Positions 45,100 through 51,419 of a stretch of 64,000 nt of DNA are shown here, piece after piece. The notes under the pieces were generated by a model. The model made no database searches and had not been told where the DNA came from. It was given only the letters and a program-made list of their open reading frames with translations. The DNA lies in NCBI GenBank assembly GCA_945911015.1, contig CAMDZW010000001.1:1-64000 (forward strand), written 5' to 3'. Every line of letters starts with the position of its first letter. The first letter of the stretch is position 1. The position numbers and the translations under genes were made by a program. Source of the stretch: an uncultured Propionibacteriaceae bacterium. GTDB lineage: Bacteria > Actinomycetota > Actinomycetes > Propionibacteriales > Propionibacteriaceae.

Positions 45100-45537
45100 G
45101 TCGACCAGTAGATCGGGTCTGATCGACCGCATGGTGACGACACACCGAGGACTGGGCACATGTGCCAAGAAATCCTGTGTCCCGGGCTGTGGACAGACCT
45201 GTGGAGAACCGAGCACATCTGTGGACAACCACACTCTTGCGGTGGACCTTTGTGGGGACAACAAACTACTGTGATGTAGTTCACACAAAGCCCTTGCGGA
45301 GTCGGACGACAAGGGCTACAAATGGCTGTACGCACTTCCCCTTCGGAGGAGGAGCGGATCGGAAGCCAAGGATCGAAGAGCTCGACGTGTCGGGATCGGA
45401 CATCCATTGCGGACTCCAGTACGAGCCCACTGGCGCCGGATCCCTTGTGGATCCTGGTGCGGGGTTCGGTCACCGTGGCACGGTGACGGAGGCACCGCTG
45501 GCCCCGAGAGGACGGCAGGTGCCACAGCCGCCCGAAC
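45100..45537. other. Non-coding or weakly coding stretch with DnaA boxes and small hairpins
   Basis: No frame in this 438-nt stretch has convincing codon usage. It holds three DnaA boxes (45188-45228), AACTAC-N6-GTAGTT (about 45262-45280), GCCCTTG-N13-CAAGGGC (about 45289-45315) and GTCACCGT-GGC-ACGGTGAC (45469-45487). A 54-codon frame at 45322-45486 has AAGGG six nucleotides before its ATG, and that AAGGG is part of the second hairpin. The next strong terminator closes the stretch at 45538. A small RNA or leader is possible. Confidence 0.4.
45188..45228 (+). promoter_or_regulatory. Three DnaA boxes in tandem
   Basis: TGTGGACAG (45188-45196), TGTGGAGAA (45200-45208) and TGTGGACAA (45220-45228) are the complements of CTGTCCACA, TTCTCCACA and TTGTCCACA. 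All three fit the actinobacterial DnaA box, and the last is its preferred form. A weaker TGTGGGGAC lies at 45251. No dnaA, dnaN or gyrase gene is nearby, so this is more likely a DnaA-titrating or DnaA-regulated site than oriC. Confidence 0.55.
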
Positions 45538-45572
45538 GGAGGCCTCGCACACTCATACTGTGCGAGGCCTCC
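45538..45572 (+). terminator. Long perfect hairpin with CTCATAC loop
   Basis: GGAGGCCTCGCACA (45538-45551) pairs perfectly over 14 bp with TGTGCGAGGCCTCC (45559-45572), and ACCTATTT follows. The loop CTCATAC repeats that of the terminator at 45071. On the plus strand it ends the anonymous stretch. On the minus strand it lies beyond the hipA remnant. Confidence 0.75.
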
Positions 45573-45608
45573 ACCTATTTCTGGGCGCCAGTCAGGGTGC
45601 AATCTGAG

Positions 45609-45977
45609 TCAGGCGTGCCCAATGTGGGTCGAGGCCGCGCCTCCCACCGGCACCATCCATTGACCATCCCGCCATGCCAACGCGAACTTCTCCTGGACGC
45701 CTGCCAGCGAGAAACGGCCAGGGGCGGTGTGCCCCGGCTCAGCGATCAGCCAAGCCGCCGGATTGGTCTTCAGGCTCTCAAGTGGCTGGCGACCGCCGAT
45801 CCATCGTACGGCTTGTAGCCATGGTCGCGCTCCGCGAGCTCGTCCTGCATCGAGAACTGCACCGCCCCGGCGCAGTCAAGTCCAACCTGCGCCAAGAGCC
45901 CAAGTGGATGGTCCAGTCTGGTGTGACACCACACCGACACGCTCACCCGCAAGAAAGACGTACAGCGATTCAGTCAT
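45609..45977 (-). pseudogene. hipA: hipA remnant, frameshifted and truncated
   Basis: HipA toxins are Ser/Thr kinases of about 400 residues. Here the ATG at 45977 overlaps hipB and reads MTESLYVFLAGERVGVVSHQ, then meets a stop after a deletion. Another frame continues with GLLAQVGLDCAGAVQFSMQD and ends SHLRA. One base is then missing and a third frame reads LKTNPAAWLIAEPGH, GRFSLAGVQEKFALAWRDGQ and ASTHI. The sequence departs from HipA at this point and stops at 45609-45611. The whole catalytic kinase part is gone, so no active toxin can be made. Confidence 0.82.
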
Positions 45978-46215
45978 CGGGTCGGTCCGCTTCGGCGTCG
46001 CGATCCGCGGCCAGGTCGAGTTTGAGATACAACTCGTGGGCCACCCGGATCACGTCGGGAAGACCGGGATTGGTGACCGCGCCACTGTCGAAGCTGGACA
46101 CCCACTGCCGACTTCGACCGATCAGCTCTGCCAGCTCGGCCTGACTCATGCCGAGAGCACGCCGACGATCGCGCGCCACGTTGGCGTAGTCACCTACGCG
46201 GTCGATGATCGGCAT
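45970..46215 (-). CDS. hipB: HipB-like XRE antitoxin/repressor
   Basis: This small DNA-binding protein has 81 residues. The XRE helix-turn-helix reads VARDRRRALGMSQAELAELIGRSRQWVSSFDSG, followed by a short strand region and an acidic tail (ADRDAEADRPDD). The start at 46215 places it just downstream of strong palindromes that it probably binds. Its stop overlaps the hipA start by ATGA, the usual hipBA layout. The partner toxin is a remnant, so HipB now looks like a free repressor without a toxin to neutralise. Confidence 0.85.
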   Translation of the reverse strand: MPIIDRVGDYANVARDRRRALGMSQAELAELIGRSRQWVSSFDSGAVTNPGLPDVIRVAHELYLKLDLAADRDAEADRPDD

Positions 46216-46226
46216 CCCACACCCCT

Positions 46227-46294
46227 CCGTGTCAGATATATCTGACACGGTTACCAATGTCAGAGAAACTCTGACAACTCGTTGGATGTCAGAC
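46227..46294. promoter_or_regulatory. HipB operator array
   Basis: A perfect 24-bp palindrome at 46227-46250 (core TGTCAGATATATCTGACA), a second perfect inverted repeat TGTCAGAGAAACTCTGACA at 46258-46276 and a half-site TGTCAGAC at 46287-46294 share the arm TGTCAGA. They lie directly upstream of hipB, as expected for autorepression. Confidence 0.8.
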
Positions 46295-46447
46295 TTAGCC
46301 GCCATCGGTCACCTGTCGAGCACCCGATGGCGCGTATGGACTAGTCCTTCCTCCGTGGCACGACACTCAATGAGCTCGGTCCTGATCGGCAGGTCATCTG
46401 CGTCGAGCCCCGGCCCATCCATGATCGAGGGGGTGCCGGTGCCCCGA

Positions 46448-46612
46448 TCAGACCCGGCAGACGGTCTCTGCTCCCAACTCGGCACGGATCTTGACCAGTG
46501 CCTCGACCAGATCGACTTGGTCACCGCTGGTGCCGAGGTGGCCGATGCCTCGGTCGTGGATCAGTTGGAGGTAACCCAACGGAGTCGCCTCACTCCTCCC
46601 GAGGCGTGCCAT
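46448..46612 (-). CDS. Small protein or gene fragment, unknown
   Basis: This open frame of 54 residues starts at ATG 46612 and ends in TGA at 46448-46450. It has codon usage closer to the surrounding genes than other frames here (roughly three quarters GC at third positions) and protein-like composition (LGYLQLIHDRGIGHLGTSGD, QVDLVEALVKIRAELGAE). No ribosome site is clear. It lies upstream of hipB on the same strand in a decayed region, so it may be the start of a broken larger gene. No family is recognised. Confidence 0.35.
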   Translation of the reverse strand: MARLGRSEATPLGYLQLIHDRGIGHLGTSGDQVDLVEALVKIRAELGAETVCRV

Positions 46613-46988
46613 CCCACACCAGGCCGTGCTGGCTCACACCGGGGTGTGCCGGCTCCGTCGAAGACCGGCTCCCGCTGGGGTGGTGCTGGCTGACGCCGCT
46701 TGTGCCTGCTCGGATCCGTACCGGAACTGCCGCTGCGGGAGCCGATAGCCGCTATATCGGTCTATCTCCGCTGTGAGCGGCAAGTTTGGTATGGGATCGG
46801 GCGAGTGACTGGGTTCTGGCTGAAGTTGGCGCCCCGGAGTTGCGGTTGGCGCGGGGCGGCGTGAAGGCCAGCACATGTTCATGCTGGTCAGCATCGCTAC
46901 GTGTCGGCCAGCGATACTCCGTATGCACGCTGGCCCGCACCGGGATGTGCTGGCCTGTGCCAGGTTGTGTCCGGGGCCAAAGGTGATG
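46613..46988. other. Gene-free stretch with a repeated GTGCTGGC word
   Basis: No convincing coding frame is seen in this 376-nt stretch. The 8-mer GTGCTGGC or its complement occurs at 46626-46633, 46683-46690, 46867-46874 (as GCCAGCAC) and 46947-46954, with several near copies. CCGATA-N7-TATCGG lies near 46741-46760. The base composition is a little less GC-rich than the flanking genes. Confidence 0.4.
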
Positions 46989-47579
46989 TCAGCCGCGTTC
47001 GATCAGGTAGGTGGCACCGGAGGCAAGCAGGTTCGAACCGAACCGGACTGTGGAGGGGCTTCCGTCAGGGCTCAGCAGCACCCGCCGCCGTACGGCCACA
47101 CCTGCTGCAGCAAAGAGCAGATCCATGTCGCCGAGGGTGGCGAGGTGGATGTTCGGGGTGGAGTACCACGGATTCGGCAGACTCTTCGACACTGGCATCC
47201 GGCCGCCGACCCCGAGCTGGAGCCGGTGCCGCCACCACCCGAAGTTCGGCACCGACACGATCCCGGTCGGCGCAATCCGCATCATTTCGGTGACCGTACG
47301 GTCAGGCCGCCGCGTTGCCTGCAGGGTCTGGGACAGGACCACCACGTCGAAGGAGTTGTCCGAGAACTCCGACAGTTGGGTGTCGATGTCGAGCTCGACG
47401 ACTGACACACCACGCCCGATCGCGGCGACCACCTGGTCGGGATCCCGGTCGACTCCGACCCCGCGACAGCCTCGGGCCTTCGCCAGGTGCAGCAGGAGTT
47501 CACCGTCGGCACAGCCCAGGTCGAGCACCCGCGACTCGGCACCGACCATCCCGGCGATCACATCAAGATCGGTCCTCAT
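46989..47579 (-). CDS. metW: Methionine biosynthesis protein MetW
   Basis: MetW is a SAM-dependent methyltransferase-fold protein that assists homoserine O-acetyltransferase (MetX) in many bacteria. The 196-residue product has motif I VLDLGCADGELLLHLAKARGC and the MetW-specific VVLSQTLQATRRP and SVPNFGWWRHRLQL. Its ATG overlaps the metX stop (ATGA), so both proteins are made together. This is the last gene of a metY-metX-metW unit. Confidence 0.92.
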   Translation of the reverse strand: MRTDLDVIAGMVGAESRVLDLGCADGELLLHLAKARGCRGVGVDRDPDQVVAAIGRGVSVVELDIDTQLSEFSDNSFDVVVLSQTLQATRRPDRTVTEMMRIAPTGIVSVPNFGWWRHRLQLGVGGRMPVSKSLPNPWYSTPNIHLATLGDMDLLFAAAGVAVRRRVLLSPDGSPSTVRFGSNLLASGATYLIERG

Positions 47580-48706
47580 GGTGCCCCCAGGAAGGCAGCG
47601 ACCGTACGGTGGTAGTCGTCCAGTTCCAGCAGGAACGAGTCATGGCCCCAGGGTGAGGCGATCTCGCGGAAGCTGGTGGGGACACCGCCGTCGACGAGCT
47701 GGCGCACGATGCGACGCGAGTGTTCGGTGTTGAACCGCCAGTCGGTGTCGAAGCTCATCACCAGGCACTGCACTCCGGCCGCGGCGATCCGGGCCACCGC
47801 CTCGGGATCGGCAAACGGGTCAAAGTAGTCCATCACCCGGGTCAGGTAGAGGTAGCTCAGGGCGTCGAACCGGTCGAGGAAGACGCTGCCCTGGTGGTCG
47901 AGATAGCTCTCCACGGCGAAGTCGACGCCAAATCCGCCCTGGGACTGTTCGTGCTGGAAGCGGCGACCGAACTTCTCGGCCAGGCCCTGCTCGGACAGGT
48001 AGGTGATGTGGGCCATCATCCGAGCGATCGCCAGACCGCTGCGCGGGCCCTCCACATCGATCTCATCATCGAGGTAGCGGCCACCAGCAAATCCCGGGTC
48101 GCGCATGATCGCCTGCCGCGCCACGGCCGAGAAGGCAATGTTCTGGGCGGTGAGCCGGCTCGAGGCAGCGATCACCAGCGCACGGTCCAGCTGTTCGGGG
48201 GTTTCAACGGCCCACTGCAGGACCTGCATGCCGCCCATCGAGCCGCCGATCCCGGCATAGAGCTTCTCGATCCCCAGATGGTCCAGCAACGCCCGGTGGA
48301 CGGTGACGAAGTCGCTGATCTGCAGCAACGGGAACTCCATCCCGTACGCACGTCCGGTCGCAGGATTGATCGACGACGGCCCGGTGGTCCCGCGACACCC
48401 ACCGAGCAGGTTGGGACAGATCACGAACCAGCGATCGGTGTCGAGGGGCCGACCGGGGCCGATGATGTTGTCCCACCATCCCGGTTTGGTCGACCCCTCG
48501 TGGAAGCCCGCGGCATGGGCGTCCCCGGTCAGGGCATGGCACACGAAGATCGCGTTGCTCGCATCGTGGTTGAGCTCACCGTAGGTCTCGTAGGCGACCT
48601 CCACCTGGGCAAGCTCGGCTCCCCCGGACAACCGCAGTGGGTTGTCCGGGGTGAACAGTTCGACCACGTGGGTCTGGGTGGTGCCCACCGACGAGCCAAT
48701 GCTCAC
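47576..48706 (-). CDS. metX: Homoserine O-acetyltransferase MetX
   Basis: MetX acetylates L-homoserine in methionine synthesis. The 376-residue alpha/beta hydrolase carries the nucleophile Ser in GGSMGGMQVLQWAV near residue 155, the Asp in MSFDTDWRF and the His in WGHDSFLLE. ALTGDAHAAG and LLGGCRGTTGPSS are family motifs. The start is GTG at 48706, which matches the length of characterised MetX proteins. It lies 46 nt after metY and overlaps metW. Confidence 0.94.
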   Translation of the reverse strand: MSIGSSVGTTQTHVVELFTPDNPLRLSGGAELAQVEVAYETYGELNHDASNAIFVCHALTGDAHAAGFHEGSTKPGWWDNIIGPGRPLDTDRWFVICPNLLGGCRGTTGPSSINPATGRAYGMEFPLLQISDFVTVHRALLDHLGIEKLYAGIGGSMGGMQVLQWAVETPEQLDRALVIAASSRLTAQNIAFSAVARQAIMRDPGFAGGRYLDDEIDVEGPRSGLAIARMMAHITYLSEQGLAEKFGRRFQHEQSQGGFGVDFAVESYLDHQGSVFLDRFDALSYLYLTRVMDYFDPFADPEAVARIAAAGVQCLVMSFDTDWRFNTEHSRRIVRQLVDGGVPTSFREIASPWGHDSFLLELDDYHRTVAAFLGAP

Positions 48707-48752
48707 AGGTGCCGATGTCCTTTGCTTGGGTGGAAGATCTGACCCTACGGGA

Positions 48753-50051
48753 TCAGGCCTGGGTCTTGGCCAGTGCCTGGTCGAGGTCAGCGATGATGTC
48801 GGCGACCGACTCAATGCCGATGGAGAGGCGGACCAGATCCTCAGGCACACCGGCCGCTTCGAGCTCGGTCGGAGTCAGCTGCGAGTGGGTGGTCGTGGCG
48901 TTGTGGATGGCCAACGACTTGGCATCACCGATGTTGGCCAGGTGGGAGAACAGGCCCAGCGATTCGATGAACTGCTTGCCGGCCTCGCGGCCACCCTTGA
49001 TGCCGAAGGAGATCAGACCGGAGTAACCCTTGCCGGTGAAGACGCGGTCCGCGACATCCTTGTACTGGTCACCCTCCAGACCCGGGTAGTTGACCCAGGC
49101 AACGGAGTCGTGCTGCTCGAGGTGCTTGGCAACGGCCAGGGCGTTCTCGCTGTGACGGTCCATCCGGACGTGGAGGGATTCCAGACCCTGCAGGAAGAGC
49201 CACGAGTTCAGCGGAGCGATCGCGGCGCCGGTGTTGCGCAACATCACCGTACGGGAACGGATGATGTAGGCCAGATTCCCCACGGCCTCGGTCCACACCA
49301 CACCGTGATACGCGCCGTCAGGTCCGGTCAGGTTGCGGAAGCGCTCGGCATGGTCGGTCCACGGGAAGTTGCCGGAGTCGACGATGACGCCACCGATCGA
49401 GGTGCCGTGGCCGCCGATGTACTTGGTGGCCGCATGGACCACGATGTCGGCGCCGTGCTCGAACGGACGACACAGGTATGGGGTCGCCGAGGTGTTGTCG
49501 ACGATCAGCGGCAGCCCCTCTGCGTGCGCCGCGGCCGACCATGCGGCGATGTCGACGACGTTGATCTTCGGGTTCCCCAAGGTCTCGGCAAAGACCAGCT
49601 TGGTGCGGTCGTCGACCTGGGCGGCCAGGTCCTCCGGCTTGTTCGGGTCGACGAATCGGACCTCGACACCGAACTGCGGGAGGGTGTGGGCAAACAGGGC
49701 GTAGGTGCCGCCGTACAGGGTGGAGATGGCGACGATGTTGTCACCCGCTCCGGCGAGGGTGAGCACGGAGTAGGTGACAGCGGCCGACCCGGAGGCCAGC
49801 GCGAGGGCGCCGACGCCCCCCTCGAGCGCGGTCATCCGCTGCTCGAAGACATCCTGGGTCGGGTTCATGATCCGGGTGTAGATGTTGCCCGGTTCCGCCA
49901 GGGAGAACAGATTCGCGGCGTGCTCGGTGTCGTTGAACACGTACGAGGTGGTCTGGTAGATCGGCACCGCACGTGAGTTGGTGGCCGGATCGGCCTCTTC
50001 CTGGCCAGCATGAACGGCGAGGGTTTCGATGCCCCGGGAATCGTTCGTCAT
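48753..50051 (-). CDS. metY: O-acetylhomoserine sulfhydrylase MetY
   Basis: MetY makes homocysteine from O-acetylhomoserine and sulfide with PLP. The 432-residue protein has GIETLAVHAGQEEADPATNSRAVPIYQTTSY at the N-terminus, the PLP-phosphate contacts and Tyr in IYTRIMNPT, and the Schiff-base Lys in HAATKYIGGHGT. GAGGAG lies 9 nt before the ATG at 50051. It heads the metY-metX-metW unit. The sulfide could in part come from Cds1, but that link is speculative. Confidence 0.94.
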   Translation of the reverse strand: MTNDSRGIETLAVHAGQEEADPATNSRAVPIYQTTSYVFNDTEHAANLFSLAEPGNIYTRIMNPTQDVFEQRMTALEGGVGALALASGSAAVTYSVLTLAGAGDNIVAISTLYGGTYALFAHTLPQFGVEVRFVDPNKPEDLAAQVDDRTKLVFAETLGNPKINVVDIAAWSAAAHAEGLPLIVDNTSATPYLCRPFEHGADIVVHAATKYIGGHGTSIGGVIVDSGNFPWTDHAERFRNLTGPDGAYHGVVWTEAVGNLAYIIRSRTVMLRNTGAAIAPLNSWLFLQGLESLHVRMDRHSENALAVAKHLEQHDSVAWVNYPGLEGDQYKDVADRVFTGKGYSGLISFGIKGGREAGKQFIESLGLFSHLANIGDAKSLAIHNATTTHSQLTPTELEAAGVPEDLVRLSIGIESVADIIADLDQALAKTQA

Positions 50052-50136
50052 GGTGATGGGCTCCTCATCGGGTCGGGCCCACTGGACCGGGCCCCGTGTG
50101 TCGATGGTGCCGCCCCGGGCCACCCACCCCTACCCA

Positions 50137-50153
50137 ATCTCTCTAATTGAGAT
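50137..50153. promoter_or_regulatory. AT-rich palindrome upstream of metY
   Basis: ATCTC-TCTAATT-GAGAT is a perfect 5-bp inverted repeat around an AATT core, about 86 nt before the metY start and in an otherwise GC-rich stretch. It could bind a methionine or sulfur regulator. No SAM riboswitch fold was recognised in the leader. Confidence 0.3.
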
Positions 50154-50201
50154 CTGCGTCCGGCACGTGGTCAGACTGTGCTGGTGCTGGTCGACCACCG
50201 G

Positions 50202-50642
50202 TCAGCTGAACCGGGTCCCCCACTCGGTCGGTGGGCCGAGCCACAACAGAAAGGACGTTGCAGCAGCGACCACGACCAGTGCCAACAGCAGTGCCAGAAT
50301 CGGATGGCGCAGCAGCCAGCCACGCAAGCCACTCCCTTCGGCCGACCACGGACCCTCGAGACGACCCTTGCGTTCCATCCAGCGCTCATAGGGCCAGGTG
50401 CACCACGGCACCACCGCACTCGCCAGGCCAAGAGCCATGATGGGCAGCGACCAGCGTTGGTTGAGGCCGACAAAGACAGTGGCCACCACATAGGCCAGGA
50501 AGGCGACACCATGGATCGTGCCGCCGATCCGGACGCCGAGCTCGGTGACGCCGGTGTACTTGAGGACCATGCCCGCGATCAGCAGGGTCCAGGTGATCAT
50601 CTCGGCGGTGGCAACCACTCGGTAGAGGGCGCGCGGGGTCAT
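50202..50642 (-). CDS. DUF3817-family integral membrane protein
   Basis: This protein of 146 residues has about four membrane spans. The N-terminal pattern LYRVVATAEMITWTLLIAGMVLKYTG, followed by GGTIHGVAFLAYVVATVFVG, is typical of DUF3817. A basic loop (YERWMERKGRLE) precedes the last span. The ribosome site GAGAGGACCCTC precedes the ATG at 50642. It lies divergent from maf. Its function is unknown. Confidence 0.85.
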   Translation of the reverse strand: MTPRALYRVVATAEMITWTLLIAGMVLKYTGVTELGVRIGGTIHGVAFLAYVVATVFVGLNQRWSLPIMALGLASAVVPWCTWPYERWMERKGRLEGPWSAEGSGLRGWLLRHPILALLLALVVVAAATSFLLWLGPPTEWGTRFS

Positions 50643-50740
50643 GAGGGTCCTCTCGCAGAACAGGCGGCCGATCGGCCCTCACCCTAGGGCAGACCACCAA
50701 GTCGGCACGGTGATTGTGCGCGTACGGGTGATCGGGCGCG

Positions 50741-50746
50741 TACGGT
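50741..50746 (+). promoter_or_regulatory. Candidate -10 box of maf
   Basis: TACGGT ends 6 nt before the GTG at 50753. The segment GCGCGTACGGTGACCGGGTG repeats, slightly changed, an adjoining upstream copy (from about 50719), so the promoter may have been duplicated. Confidence 0.45.
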
Positions 50747-50752
50747 GACCGG

Positions 50753-51373
50753 GTGCGATTCATCCTGGCGTCCCAGTCCCCTGCCCGTCTGTCGACCCTG
50801 CGCCGTGCCGGTCTTGCACCCGAGGTGATCGTCTCCGGAGTCGACGAGGACACCGTCACCACCGCCGATCCCGCTTTGTTGGCCTGCGATCTCGCCGAGC
50901 TCAAGGCCACCGCCGTCGCTGACCGTGCTCGACTCGGCACCGAACCCGATCTGGTGCTCGGCTGTGACTCGGTGCTCGACATCGACGGCGTTGCCCACGG
51001 CAAGCCCGGCACCAGGGCCGTGGCCACCGATCGCTGGCGGGCCATGCGGGGACGGTCCGGGGTGCTGCACACCGGCCACCACCTCACCCGTCGCGACCCC
51101 GACGGACAGCGGCACAGCGTGTCCCGTACGGCCTCGACGACTGTCCACTTCGCAGACCTGACCGATGCCGAGATCGAGGCCTATGTCGCCACCGGGGAGC
51201 CGCTGTCGGTCGCCGGCGGATTCACCATCGACGGGTACGGCGCCGGCTTCATCACCGGGGTCGAGGGTGACCACCACAATGTCGTCGGCGTGTCGGTGCC
51301 GCTGCTCCGTGAGCTCGTGCGGCACGTGGGAGTCGAGTGGCCCAGCTTGTGGCAGGTGCCCCCGACCGAGTGA
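50753..51373 (+). CDS. maf: Maf-type nucleotide pyrophosphatase
   Basis: Maf proteins hydrolyse non-canonical or methylated nucleoside triphosphates and influence septum formation. The 206-residue product has the N-terminal phosphate loop LASQSPARLSTLRRAG, the acidic VSGVDED, the conserved LVLGCDSVL and the C-terminal GAGFITGVEGDHHNVVGVSVPLL. It starts with GTG at 50753. In M. tuberculosis maf (Rv3282) lies near birA and accD5. Here it is 24 kb from birA, which suggests the same ancestral neighbourhood has been stretched. Confidence 0.92.
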   Translation: MRFILASQSPARLSTLRRAGLAPEVIVSGVDEDTVTTADPALLACDLAELKATAVADRARLGTEPDLVLGCDSVLDIDGVAHGKPGTRAVATDRWRAMRGRSGVLHTGHHLTRRDPDGQRHSVSRTASTTVHFADLTDAEIEAYVATGEPLSVAGGFTIDGYGAGFITGVEGDHHNVVGVSVPLLRELVRHVGVEWPSLWQVPPTE

Positions 51374-51419
51374 GGACTCGCCCCGAGTGAGGACTCTGCC
51401 GGGGATCATCGTTGACGGG

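Noticed and set aside
45322-45486. A 54-codon plus-strand frame with AAGGG before its ATG
   Set aside because: The ribosome-like site is suggestive, but composition is that of an out-of-frame GC-rich stretch. It is mentioned only as part of the anonymous segment.
44274-45602. A 442-codon minus-strand frame over the YdbT-like gene and the following gap
   Set aside because: It is mostly antisense to a coupled membrane-protein gene. The extension into the gap crosses both terminators and the DnaA boxes.
45100-45608. Chromosomal replication origin
   Set aside because: Despite the DnaA boxes there is no dnaA, dnaN, recF, gyrase or parAB gene nearby and no AT-rich unwinding region.
45162-45818. 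A 218-codon plus-strand frame
   Set aside because: It crosses a perfect 14-bp terminator and the hipA remnant, shows poor codon bias and has no recognisable motif.
46634-46894. An 86-codon minus-strand frame
   Set aside because: It is Pro/Ser-rich with random composition and no ribosome site, in a region better read as non-coding.
50052-50201. SAM riboswitch upstream of metY
   Set aside because: The conserved SAM-I/IV core elements are absent. Only simple GGGCCC inverted repeats and the AT-rich palindrome are seen.
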